Positions 32,088 through 39,073 of a DNA stretch of 39,073 nt are shown here, piece after piece. The translations under genes were made by a program, and so were the position numbers. Source of the stretch: Ruminococcus sp. (GTDB taxonomy: Bacteria > Bacillota > Clostridia > Oscillospirales > Ruminococcaceae). Location: the NCBI GenBank assembly GCA_015066665.1, contig SVNX01000003.1, positions 1 to 39,073 of the forward strand, written 5' to 3'. The notes under the pieces were generated by a model. It did not search any database, was not told the DNA's origin, and was given only the letters and a program-made list of their open reading frames with translations. Within the stretch, counting starts at the first letter, position 1. Each line of letters opens with the position of its first letter.

Positions 32088-34727
32088 ATGATGAAGAAGA
32101 GATTTGGTTCTAAAAAACTAAAAGGTACCGTCCTATATACTGTCATTTCCGTGCTCATGGTGCTCATCGTATTTCTGATGGGCACCCTGGCGCTTGCTGC
32201 AACAGCAAGTAATAGGGCGATGAACAACTATAGTTCCGCACAGACACAGTATACCGCAAAGGCAGCTGTCGAGGCAATCATGTCTGCAATGCAGAATAAT
32301 AAGGAAATTGCGATCGCAGCCAATGCTGTCAGCGATACCAACCCTCGTCTGGTTGTTGATGGTGTAACATTCAGCGATGCTTCCCTGGGTACAGTGGAAA
32401 CCGCTGCCATTGAGTACGCCGGCACAAAGTGGGTGCTGGAGGATGACTCCACATCCGATGACTTCAACAAGATGGTACCCAAGACCATCGTTAAGATCAC
32501 AGCAACCGTAAGACAGGCGAATGAAACCTCTACCGTTGCTGCTTATGTTCTGAAGGATACCAATCCCAGCGTAAACAACGACGGCGACAACAGAGGCTTC
32601 GTGTCCACCGGTTCTGCAACTTCCGGTAACCATGTGTCCCTGTATGGCGGCGCATACTTCGGTTTCGATCAGCTCTTTGCTAACCCCCTGGCACCCCCGA
32701 GCACAGAGACCTACACTCTGCAGGATGCTGACAAGGCCATCGAGACAGATTTCCAGGTTAACGGTAATCTGAGAAACGATTCCGGCCCGCTGCGTCTGGT
32801 TGTTAAGAGCGTTGGTACCGGTATGACAATCTGGGGTAATCTGGAACTCGTCAAGCCCCTCGAGATCATGACAGAGAACGCCCGCAGTGAAGACTACACC
32901 CGTCATCACGGCGATCCGTTCAGCACACTTTATGTGGGCGGCGACAACGGCGTAAACTACACTAAGGTTCCCTACATCTATGTAGAAAAGAACTTCGGCA
33001 TCACCTGTGATGGTTCTACCATCGGTGAGGACAATATTCCGCTGAACATCTTCTGCGGCGATATTGATATCTACGGCAACGGCGGCAAGACCATCTATGC
33101 AGATATCTACTGTCACGATGCAGCTGCTGAGTCTGAGATTTCCATCGGCGGTGCAAAGTCCGCTCTTTATCAGTGGACAGCAAGCATTGTAAATCCCGCA
33201 GGTGCCAATACCACTACCACATCCGGTAATTTCTACTCCAAGGGTTCCCTGAATATCGGTTCCCAGGGTGCGGATTTCAACGGTGATGTGAAGGTGGAAG
33301 GCAACATGACCATTCAGCCCGGTGCCAATGTAACAATTGGCGGCGATCTGGTGGTTGGCGGTGCACTGAACATTAACGGCAATCTGACAGTGAATGGCAC
33401 AATCCAGACTGATAGTGCAATGGGTAATGTAGGTGCCAATACAGTTCAGCCCCTGCGTCCCGGTGTTGTCACTACCGTATCTGGCTTCTATCAGCTGCTC
33501 CCCGGCTGCACACAGGAAATCAAGCAGCCCACTTATGATGCTGCACAGAATGCTCTTGTGAACTACAAGGGTGAGGTTGTTTACAACTTCTGGGGTAATG
33601 TGCCTAATATTGTGGTTCTGCCCGATGGCAGTGATACACAGTATTTCTGGGCATGGGATCCTGTGAATCCCGCTGCAACAGCAAGTGCATATGCAGCAGT
33701 TGTTTACTATGATGAAAATGGCGTAGAAGTGCCTATGGAAAACGCAACAGAATGGATTCCTCCGCAGTATCTTGATGCGGCAAATAATCCCATTCCTGTT
33801 CCTGCAATCTTCCCCGCAGAATATGAGAAGGATATCATTCTCGGTCAGGCAGCTCTGCCCGGCGAGACCGATGTCAAGAAGTCCAAGATTATCACAACTG
33901 TAAGTGATATTCTGAACTCCGCAACTTCTCCTTATATCACACTCCATGAAGTGCCCGATACCTATAAGGCGGACGCTGAAGGTAATGTGATCAATGTGGG
34001 CAGCGCCAGCGCAAACATCCCCGGCGTAATGACCTGCACTATCAATGGCAGTGACAGAAAATTTGAGATTCTCAGTTCCTGCACACTGACCGGTACTCTC
34101 GCAACCAGCAACAGCGGTGTGACCATCAAGGTGCCCACCAATCAGGAAATCTGGATCATTATTGACGACCTGAATATGTCCAGCGGCGCCAAGTTCATCG
34201 TGGATGATACAGACCCCAACTTCAAGGGTACTCTGAATATCCTGCTGAAGGGTGATCTGACATTTGCTGGTAATCAGGCATATACTTCCCTGATTGCGCA
34301 GTCCGTGGCTGATAAGCTCAAGACTTCCGGCGAGTATCAGATCTATACCGATACTTCCCTGTCCGTTCCCGGTGTGGAAGAGATCGGTGGTGTACCGATC
34401 AACATCTATGATGACGGTTACAACCATACCCTGTCCTTCGGCAACTCCGCAACACTCTCTGCCAACATCAAGGCGCCCTATCTGAACATGCGCTATGAGT
34501 CCCAGGCAGGTGTGGATCCGGCATGCACCATCTATTATAATGGTGTGGATATCAAGAAGGCAAAGTCTACAAAGCTCGGCTGTATCGGCTGCTGTATCGT
34601 AAACTCCTTCTACACTCAGAACAACTGGATGCTGCTCTACGTTGGCAAGTCCGGCGGCGGTGACCCACCTGATTTTTCAGACGCTCTGATGAAGAACTGG
34701 AGCATCCTGTACTATGAGAACTACTAA
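32088..34727 (+). CDS. Giant PilX/GspK-like minor pilin with beta-helix-like repeats
   Basis: An 879-residue protein. The N terminus has a basic patch, KKLKGTVLYTVISVLMVLIVFLMG, a possible prepilin cleavage at KG|T. Residue 5 after that site is Thr rather than Glu, as in GspK/PilX-type tip pilins. An AxxAxxAAVEA-like helix follows. The ectodomain is very large and Asn/Gly-rich. It contains a ladder resembling bactofilin (polymer-forming cytoskeletal) or beta-helix repeats around residues about 405-450 (GNMTIQPGANVTIGGDL, GALNINGNLTVNGTI). Several Cys lie near the C terminus. A role as pilus tip adhesin or cap is inferred from size, N terminus and position ahead of the prepilins. Confidence 0.75.
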   Translation: MMKKRFGSKKLKGTVLYTVISVLMVLIVFLMGTLALAATASNRAMNNYSSAQTQYTAKAAVEAIMSAMQNNKEIAIAANAVSDTNPRLVVDGVTFSDASLGTVETAAIEYAGTKWVLEDDSTSDDFNKMVPKTIVKITATVRQANETSTVAAYVLKDTNPSVNNDGDNRGFVSTGSATSGNHVSLYGGAYFGFDQLFANPLAPPSTETYTLQDADKAIETDFQVNGNLRNDSGPLRLVVKSVGTGMTIWGNLELVKPLEIMTENARSEDYTRHHGDPFSTLYVGGDNGVNYTKVPYIYVEKNFGITCDGSTIGEDNIPLNIFCGDIDIYGNGGKTIYADIYCHDAAAESEISIGGAKSALYQWTASIVNPAGANTTTTSGNFYSKGSLNIGSQGADFNGDVKVEGNMTIQPGANVTIGGDLVVGGALNINGNLTVNGTIQTDSAMGNVGANTVQPLRPGVVTTVSGFYQLLPGCTQEIKQPTYDAAQNALVNYKGEVVYNFWGNVPNIVVLPDGSDTQYFWAWDPVNPAATASAYAAVVYYDENGVEVPMENATEWIPPQYLDAANNPIPVPAIFPAEYEKDIILGQAALPGETDVKKSKIITTVSDILNSATSPYITLHEVPDTYKADAEGNVINVGSASANIPGVMTCTINGSDRKFEILSSCTLTGTLATSNSGVTIKVPTNQEIWIIIDDLNMSSGAKFIVDDTDPNFKGTLNILLKGDLTFAGNQAYTSLIAQSVADKLKTSGEYQIYTDTSLSVPGVEEIGGVPINIYDDGYNHTLSFGNSATLSANIKAPYLNMRYESQAGVDPACTIYYNGVDIKKAKSTKLGCIGCCIVNSFYTQNNWMLLYVGKSGGGDPPDFSDALMKNWSILYYENY

Positions 34728-34742
34728 AAAGGAGGTGCTGTT

Positions 34743-35165
34743 ATGAAATTGTTTCCCAAAAAGAAAAAGCTCAAGGGCATGACTCTGATTGAGATCATCA
34801 TCTCCATGTTCATCTTTTCTCTGATGGCACTGATGATGGTGAGAATTGCCACTGTATGCACCAACCTGACAAAGAATGCAAACCATGTCAATAAAAAGGT
34901 AACAGTTCAGGCACCTCTTGCTGAAATTCAGAATACCGACGGTACGCTGACGCAGCAGGTAGATGACAACATGAAGATTACTGTCAGCGTCGGCGGTCAC
35001 TCCGTGAACGTAATCGGCGCACATTATTCCACAGCACAGGCCACTGTTGGCAACAACTTTGCAAATACCAATGCCAACATCAATCTCGAATTCGTTACGA
35101 TTGACCTGTCCAAGAACTCCGGTGACAATGTCTGGGTAGAACCGACAACGGAACCCACAACGTGA
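34743..35165 (+). CDS. Type IV prepilin-like protein (140 aa)
   Basis: A short prepilin with the class III signal KKKKLKGMTLIEIIISMFIF. Cleavage is expected after Gly, giving N-terminal Met and Glu5. The hydrophobic helix runs to about residue 42, and the rest is a small Asn/Thr-rich head ending EPTTEPTT. AAGGAGG precedes ATG 34743, 15 nt after the giant pilin. It should be processed by PilD (36303-37136). Length and gene position fit a minor pilin (FimU/PilV-like); no candidate of obvious major-pilin type is in the window. Confidence 0.85.
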   Translation: MKLFPKKKKLKGMTLIEIIISMFIFSLMALMMVRIATVCTNLTKNANHVNKKVTVQAPLAEIQNTDGTLTQQVDDNMKITVSVGGHSVNVIGAHYSTAQATVGNNFANTNANINLEFVTIDLSKNSGDNVWVEPTTEPTT

Positions 35166-35189
35166 TGAGAAAGAACAGGAGGTGCCCCA

Positions 35190-36245
35190 ATGAAAACAAG
35201 TAAAAAACTGAAGGGCTTTACCCTGGTCGAACTGATCATCGTAATCGCAGTCTTCTCAGTCATTATGTTCGGTGCGCTGCAGCTGATCGATCCCATCAGC
35301 CGTGTATTCACCAATTCCTATAATCAGGAAAGTGTTTCCGCAGCTTCCGACAACATCAAGCGTTATCTCGAAGGTAACATGCGTTATGCTGAGTATGTAC
35401 GCATCTCCGATACTGCACCGACCCATGATGATCTGGTGCAGTTCGTGGATGACTACTACAACGGCATGGTATTCCAGAGCGACAGCACAGGCGCAACACA
35501 GTATGCGTCCGGCGACCTCTATGTAATCAAGATCGATAACGCCAACGGCGGTAAGATCAGCCAGTGGGAACTGAAGTATCAGGCAGGTGACCGTTGTGCA
35601 GTGGGTACGGATCCCGATCCGACCGACCTCGACCCCACCCTCTACCTCTACTACAATGACCACATGGATAATCTCCCCGCTGACAGCGATGACATCGCAA
35701 GCACTGTTACCCCTGCTTTTAATGCGGCAAGTCCGGATACAGAGTGGGCCATCAACAAGGCGATGTACAACAACTACAACTTTAATGTGTCCCTCGGCGT
35801 ATATGAGCTGGTAAACGGAGTCCTCACCAGAGATGAAGACTACTACAATGCTTACAGCGATGCCGACCAGCAGATCTTCGGTCAGCGTAACTTTGCACTC
35901 ACTATCACCGCTTACGGCAGAAATGATGCAAAGGGCACAATCGACCGTCAGCTCGATCCCAGCACCGGTCTCATGACCTACACCCCCGGCTATGTGTACT
36001 CCTCCAGCCTTGCTTTCAACAATGTAAAGGCTGCCAGAACATACAACCGCTTCAGCTGGCTGTATGATACCACAAAGGGCACACACAAGGAAATGGTTCT
36101 GGATAAGGACGACAACGATGTAGTCCGCTATATCACAGACCAGCCCGTAACTGCCAACCCCTTCGTTGTGAATGTGACCGATATGATCCATCCTAATGAG
36201 ATCTATATCATCTATTCCTTCGGCGGCAGTGACATCATCAGATAA
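35190..36245 (+). CDS. Type IV prepilin-like protein, PilW/GspJ-like size
   Basis: A 351-residue prepilin with the signal KKLKGFTLVELIIVIAVFSV. Cleavage is expected before Phe, with Glu at +5. The globular head of about 310 residues is rich in Asp, Tyr and Asn, and contains no domain I recognise. AGGAGG precedes the ATG. Its length resembles PilW/GspJ-type minor pilins, which form a tip complex with a PilX/GspK-type partner. Such a partner lies two genes upstream. It ends the plus-strand part of the operon at a bidirectional terminator. Confidence 0.85.
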   Translation: MKTSKKLKGFTLVELIIVIAVFSVIMFGALQLIDPISRVFTNSYNQESVSAASDNIKRYLEGNMRYAEYVRISDTAPTHDDLVQFVDDYYNGMVFQSDSTGATQYASGDLYVIKIDNANGGKISQWELKYQAGDRCAVGTDPDPTDLDPTLYLYYNDHMDNLPADSDDIASTVTPAFNAASPDTEWAINKAMYNNYNFNVSLGVYELVNGVLTRDEDYYNAYSDADQQIFGQRNFALTITAYGRNDAKGTIDRQLDPSTGLMTYTPGYVYSSSLAFNNVKAARTYNRFSWLYDTTKGTHKEMVLDKDDNDVVRYITDQPVTANPFVVNVTDMIHPNEIYIIYSFGGSDIIR

Positions 36246-36254
36246 ACCGCATAC

Positions 36255-36297
36255 AAAATCGGCAGTCGGAAGGATTGCTCCCGACTGCCGGATTTTG
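36255..36297. terminator. Bidirectional terminator between pilin operon and pilD
   Basis: AAAATCGGCAGTCGG and CCGACTGCCGGATTTT arms give a long stem with A/T tails on both sides, between convergent genes. Confidence 0.88.
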
Positions 36298-36302
36298 TTG
36301 AT

Positions 36303-37136
36303 TTACTGCAGCTGTGCATAAGGATCATAGGTCAGAAGACCGATGTACCAGTCCACAAGCATGTCTCCGAATAAGGTGCCAAAGAACAGGCCGATCGCAA
36401 GATACGGGCCGAATGCGAATTTGGATTCGCCGCTGCGGAATTTGTTGATCAATCCGACAACCGCGGCAATCGCAATGCCAAAGAAGGCGGAAGCCACCAC
36501 GGCTTTCCAGCCGATCATCAGTCCGCAGGCAGCCATGAGCACGGTATCACCCAGCTCAATGCCCCGCACTTTTTCACCGGTTCTCTTTTTGATGACTGCG
36601 CCGCTGATCTCACCAATCAGGAAGAACGGTACGCTGATGCACACAAGACCAATCAGTCTGGACACCAGTGTGATTTCCTTGTAAAAGAAGAAATCCGGTA
36701 CCGCAAGCAGTGCAATGATCAGAAGAAGCCAGGGGTCGATTTCCATCGTATCCCAGTCCATAAAGCCGATGCAGATCAGGACGGAAAAGAAAATGCAGCA
36801 GAGAATCGAATGCACATTGAAGTCCAGAACTGTAAAGGTGATAATGTACACAATTCCGTTCAGCGCCTCTACAATTGGGTAGCGAGGAGAAATCTTCTCA
36901 CCGCATTTGCGGCATTTGCCCTTGAGGAAGAGCCAGCTGAAAATCGGAACCAGATCGCGGATCCTGATCTTCTCACCGCAGGTCATGCAGTGTGAGGAGC
37001 GTTTGATCAGTGATTCGTTCTTCGGCAGCCGGAAAATGACGACGTTCAGAAAACTGCCGATGCAGATGCCATAGAAAAATACGATCGGGTAAAACAATAT
37101 GTAGAACACGGGACTCATAAACTCGTTGTGAAGCAT
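36303..37136 (-). CDS. pilD: Prepilin peptidase (PilD/GspO family)
   Basis: A 277-residue polytopic membrane aspartic protease that cleaves prepilins and may methylate the new N terminus. It has FFYGICIGSFLNVVIFRLP near the N terminus, a zinc-type CMTCGEK...CRKCGEK pair, and two Asp sites: GFMDWDTMEIDPW in the centre and LGDTVLMAACGLMIG later (usually GDxK). ATG 37136 is 9 nt from AAGGAGG; the TTG at 37142 is too close. It is encoded convergently to the pilins and divergently from pilB, with its own promoter. Confidence 0.93.
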   Translation of the reverse strand: MLHNEFMSPVFYILFYPIVFFYGICIGSFLNVVIFRLPKNESLIKRSSHCMTCGEKIRIRDLVPIFSWLFLKGKCRKCGEKISPRYPIVEALNGIVYIITFTVLDFNVHSILCCIFFSVLICIGFMDWDTMEIDPWLLLIIALLAVPDFFFYKEITLVSRLIGLVCISVPFFLIGEISGAVIKKRTGEKVRGIELGDTVLMAACGLMIGWKAVVASAFFGIAIAAVVGLINKFRSGESKFAFGPYLAIGLFFGTLFGDMLVDWYIGLLTYDPYAQLQ

Positions 37137-37171
37137 AGGCAATGCCCTCCTTAAAGATCGATATTACATAT

Positions 37172-37200
37172 ATTATAGCACATATTTTATGACATTACAA
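37172..37200 (-). promoter_or_regulatory. Promoter of pilD
   Basis: On the minus strand TTGTAA (37200-37195), a 17-bp spacer and TATAAT (37177-37172). The pilB gene starts 31 bp beyond on the plus strand, but I see no clear plus promoter in this gap. Confidence 0.75.
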
Positions 37201-37230
37201 GAAGAAAATTAAAAGTATGGAGGTTATCGT

Positions 37231-38901
37231 ATGAGAAACATTCGAATTGGTGATTATCTGGTTGAACAGAAGCTGATCACCCCCGAACAGCTGGACAAGG
37301 TTCTGGCGGCACAGAAGGAATCCCAGGGCTCCAAGAGATTTGGTGATCTCGTAGTTGAGATGGGATTCATTTCTGAAGTACGTCTGGCACAGGCTCTGGC
37401 AGGCAAGCTGCGTGTTCCTTATGTAGATCTCGCAAACATCGAGATCGATGAGGATGCAGTGCGCAGAATTCCTGAGACCCTGGCGAAGAAGTACACCGTT
37501 ATTGCCATCAATGTTCAGGGACGTCGTCTGACCGTTGCAACGGACGACCCGATCAACTTCAATATCCTCGAGGATATCAAGATGCAGACAGGTATGGATA
37601 CCATCCCTGTTCTGGCAACCAGAACCGCCATCAACAAGGCCATCGGTAAGCTGTACTCCATGGAGAACGTGGACAGCGTACTCGAGAGCGTAACCCAGTT
37701 CAAGGACATGGATGCCGACGATGAAGAGTCCCGTGACCGTGTAGAGAGCGCCCCCATCGTAAAGCTCGCTACCACCATCATCGAGAACTCCTATCGTGCA
37801 GAGGCAACCGATATTCATATCGAACCGTTCAAGACCTACACCAGAATCCGTATCCGTGTAAACGGTGACCTGGTTGAGCTGATGAATGTTTCGAATGTCG
37901 TACATAACGCACTGACCACTCGTCTGAAGCTGATCTCCGGCATGAACATCGCCGAAAAGCGTATCCCGCAGGACGGCCGTTTCACACAGGTTGTTGACGG
38001 CACCACACTTGACGTCCGTGTATCTTCTCTGCCGACCGTTAACGGTGAGAAGATCGTAATTCGTATTCTGTCCACAGGCCAGATCGCTCTGAGAAAGATC
38101 ACTGACCTGGGTATGTCCGACTATAACTACCAGCTGTTTGAATCCATGATCAAGTGCCCGCACGGCGTTATCCTGGTAACAGGTCCTACCGGTTCCGGTA
38201 AGACAACAACCCTGTACGCTGCGCTCGGCGAGCTGGCTAAGCCCCATGTAAACGTAATCACTGTTGAGGACCCTGTCGAGAAGGCAATCGATGGCATCAA
38301 TCAGGTTCAGGTAAATGCAAAGGCCGGCATGACCTTCGCAGCCGCCCTGAGATCCATCCTCCGTCAGGACCCTGATATCGTAATGATCGGTGAGATGCGT
38401 GACTCTGAGACAGCGGATATCGGTATCCGTGCCGCTATCACAGGTCACTTGGTTCTCTCCACACTGCATACCAACGACGCCGCTTCCACCATCGTCCGTC
38501 TGGTAGACATGGGCGTTGCTCCCTACATGGTAGCAACCTCTCTGATCGGTGTTATCGCACAGCGACTCGTTAAGGTGCTCTGCCCCAAGTGCAAGAAGCA
38601 GCGTATGTCCACTGAGGAAGAAAATGGCCTGATGAAGATCGACGGTTCCGTTCCGGTATACGAAGCATGCGGCTGTGCTGAGTGCAACAACACCGGCTAC
38701 AGAGGCAGAACTGCGATCCACGAGATCATCCATTGTACATCCGGTATTTCCACCATCGTTGCCAGAAACGGCAGCAAGGAGGAGATCGAGGATCAGGCAA
38801 GAAAGAACGGTACAAAGCTGCTGCGTGATAACGTATCCGAGCTGGTACAGAAGGGCGTTACATCCATGGATGAGCTGGTTCGTGTAACCTACGCTGTATA
38901 A
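37231..38901 (+). CDS. pilB: Type IV pilus extension ATPase PilB (GspE family)
   Basis: A 556-residue secretion ATPase. The N-terminal MshEN/GspE-N domain (about 1-140, RIGDYLVEQKLITPEQL and FGDLVVEMGFISE) may bind cyclic-di-GMP in related proteins. The catalytic core has Walker A GPTGSGKTTT (about 318), the Asp/Glu region VEDPVE, Walker B IVMIGEMRD, and the His box STLHTNDAA. A zinc-type tetracysteine CPKCKK...CAECNNTGYRGR (about 451-490) is present. It powers pilus extension with PilC. GGAGG precedes the ATG. It is likely cotranscribed with the downstream pilT start. Confidence 0.96.
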   Translation: MRNIRIGDYLVEQKLITPEQLDKVLAAQKESQGSKRFGDLVVEMGFISEVRLAQALAGKLRVPYVDLANIEIDEDAVRRIPETLAKKYTVIAINVQGRRLTVATDDPINFNILEDIKMQTGMDTIPVLATRTAINKAIGKLYSMENVDSVLESVTQFKDMDADDEESRDRVESAPIVKLATTIIENSYRAEATDIHIEPFKTYTRIRIRVNGDLVELMNVSNVVHNALTTRLKLISGMNIAEKRIPQDGRFTQVVDGTTLDVRVSSLPTVNGEKIVIRILSTGQIALRKITDLGMSDYNYQLFESMIKCPHGVILVTGPTGSGKTTTLYAALGELAKPHVNVITVEDPVEKAIDGINQVQVNAKAGMTFAAALRSILRQDPDIVMIGEMRDSETADIGIRAAITGHLVLSTLHTNDAASTIVRLVDMGVAPYMVATSLIGVIAQRLVKVLCPKCKKQRMSTEEENGLMKIDGSVPVYEACGCAECNNTGYRGRTAIHEIIHCTSGISTIVARNGSKEEIEDQARKNGTKLLRDNVSELVQKGVTSMDELVRVTYAV

Positions 38902-38926
38902 CATTTAAGTCTGGAGGAAGAAAACT

Positions 38927-39073
38927 ATGTCAATTGAGATTAACCGCATTCTGAACGAAGCCCGTGTCATCGGCTGCTCTGACTTGCATTTTACATATGG
39001 TATTAACCCGATTGTACGTCTGAACGGTGCGCTCCGTAAGATGACAAAGTATCCCGAGCTTGACGAAGAAACT
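38927..39073 (+). CDS. pilT: PilT-like twitching motility ATPase (5' partial)
   Basis: The first 49 codons are present and the gene runs off the window. The start MSIEINRILNEARVIG, then CSDLHFTYGINPIVRLNG, matches the N-terminal PAS-like domain of PilT retraction ATPases (normally ...SDLHLxxGxPPxxRxxG). GGAGG precedes ATG 38927, 25 nt after pilB. The Walker motifs lie outside the window. Confidence 0.88.
   Translation, partial: MSIEINRILNEARVIGCSDLHFTYGINPIVRLNGALRKMTKYPELDEET

Noticed and set aside
32133-34427. Minus-strand 764-codon ORF opposite the giant pilin
   Set aside because: The plus strand has an SD, a pilin-type N terminus and operon context; the reverse frame is Cys/Ile-rich low-quality sequence.

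Overview
This 39 kb window looks like chromosomal DNA of an anaerobic, fibre-degrading gut Firmicute, most likely Ruminococcus (Oscillospiraceae). That is an inference. It rests on two secreted pectate lyases ending in type I dockerins after Pro/Thr linkers (cellulosome style), a Gram-positive type IV pilus locus, a T-box ahead of pheS, an ECF-type vitamin transporter, ferredoxin-linked thiol chemistry, moderate-to-high GC, and strong sigma-A promoters with 17-bp spacers. No rRNA, tRNA, CRISPR array, transposase or integrase was found.

Layout. (1) 1-630: the tail of an unrecognised gene, a small ORF, and a strong promoter followed by about 135 nt of structured leader ending in a perfect terminator. 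(2) 630-3196, plus: a metal operon with a COG0523 GTPase carrying six His/Cys-rich repeats, a divergent COG0523-like P-loop protein fused to a YcgQ/TIGR03943-like domain, and a small membrane protein. (3) 3251-4560, minus: a MIF-family tautomerase, and a zinc-ribbon protein with a pilin-like hydrophobic helix. (4) 4671-6551, minus: a compact thiol operon, ccdA - tlpA - ferredoxin:thioredoxin-reductase-like protein - thioredoxin. It could carry electrons from ferredoxin across the membrane to an extracytoplasmic reductase. (5) 6737-13314, plus: two PL1 pectate lyases in one operon, sharing an uncharacterised C-terminal module and near-identical dockerins.

(6) 13353-16446, plus: DegV, a HAD phosphatase, a metallo-beta-lactamase-fold protein and a C_GCAxxG_C_C protein. 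(7) 16440-16959: a gene-free patch of palindromic repeats. (8) 16960-21343, minus: T-box(Phe) - pheS - unknown membrane protein - pheT. (9) 21456-24361, minus: galK - galE - DUF2500-like protein. (10) 24376-27896, minus: a coenzyme A operon, ECF S component (probable PanT) - degenerate CoaX paralogue - CoaX - CoaBC, with genes abutting or overlapping. (11) 28263-39073: type IV pilus genes: pilC, a pilM-pilN fusion, pilO, a giant GspK/PilX-like pilin, two prepilins, pilD (minus strand), pilB and the start of pilT.

The most unusual points are the FTR-containing CcdA/TlpA operon, the CoaX paralogue with Asn at the catalytic Asp position, the COG0523-YcgQ fusion beside a His/Cys-repeat metallochaperone, the 879-residue pilin-like protein lacking Glu5, and the unassigned leader RNA at 436-574.
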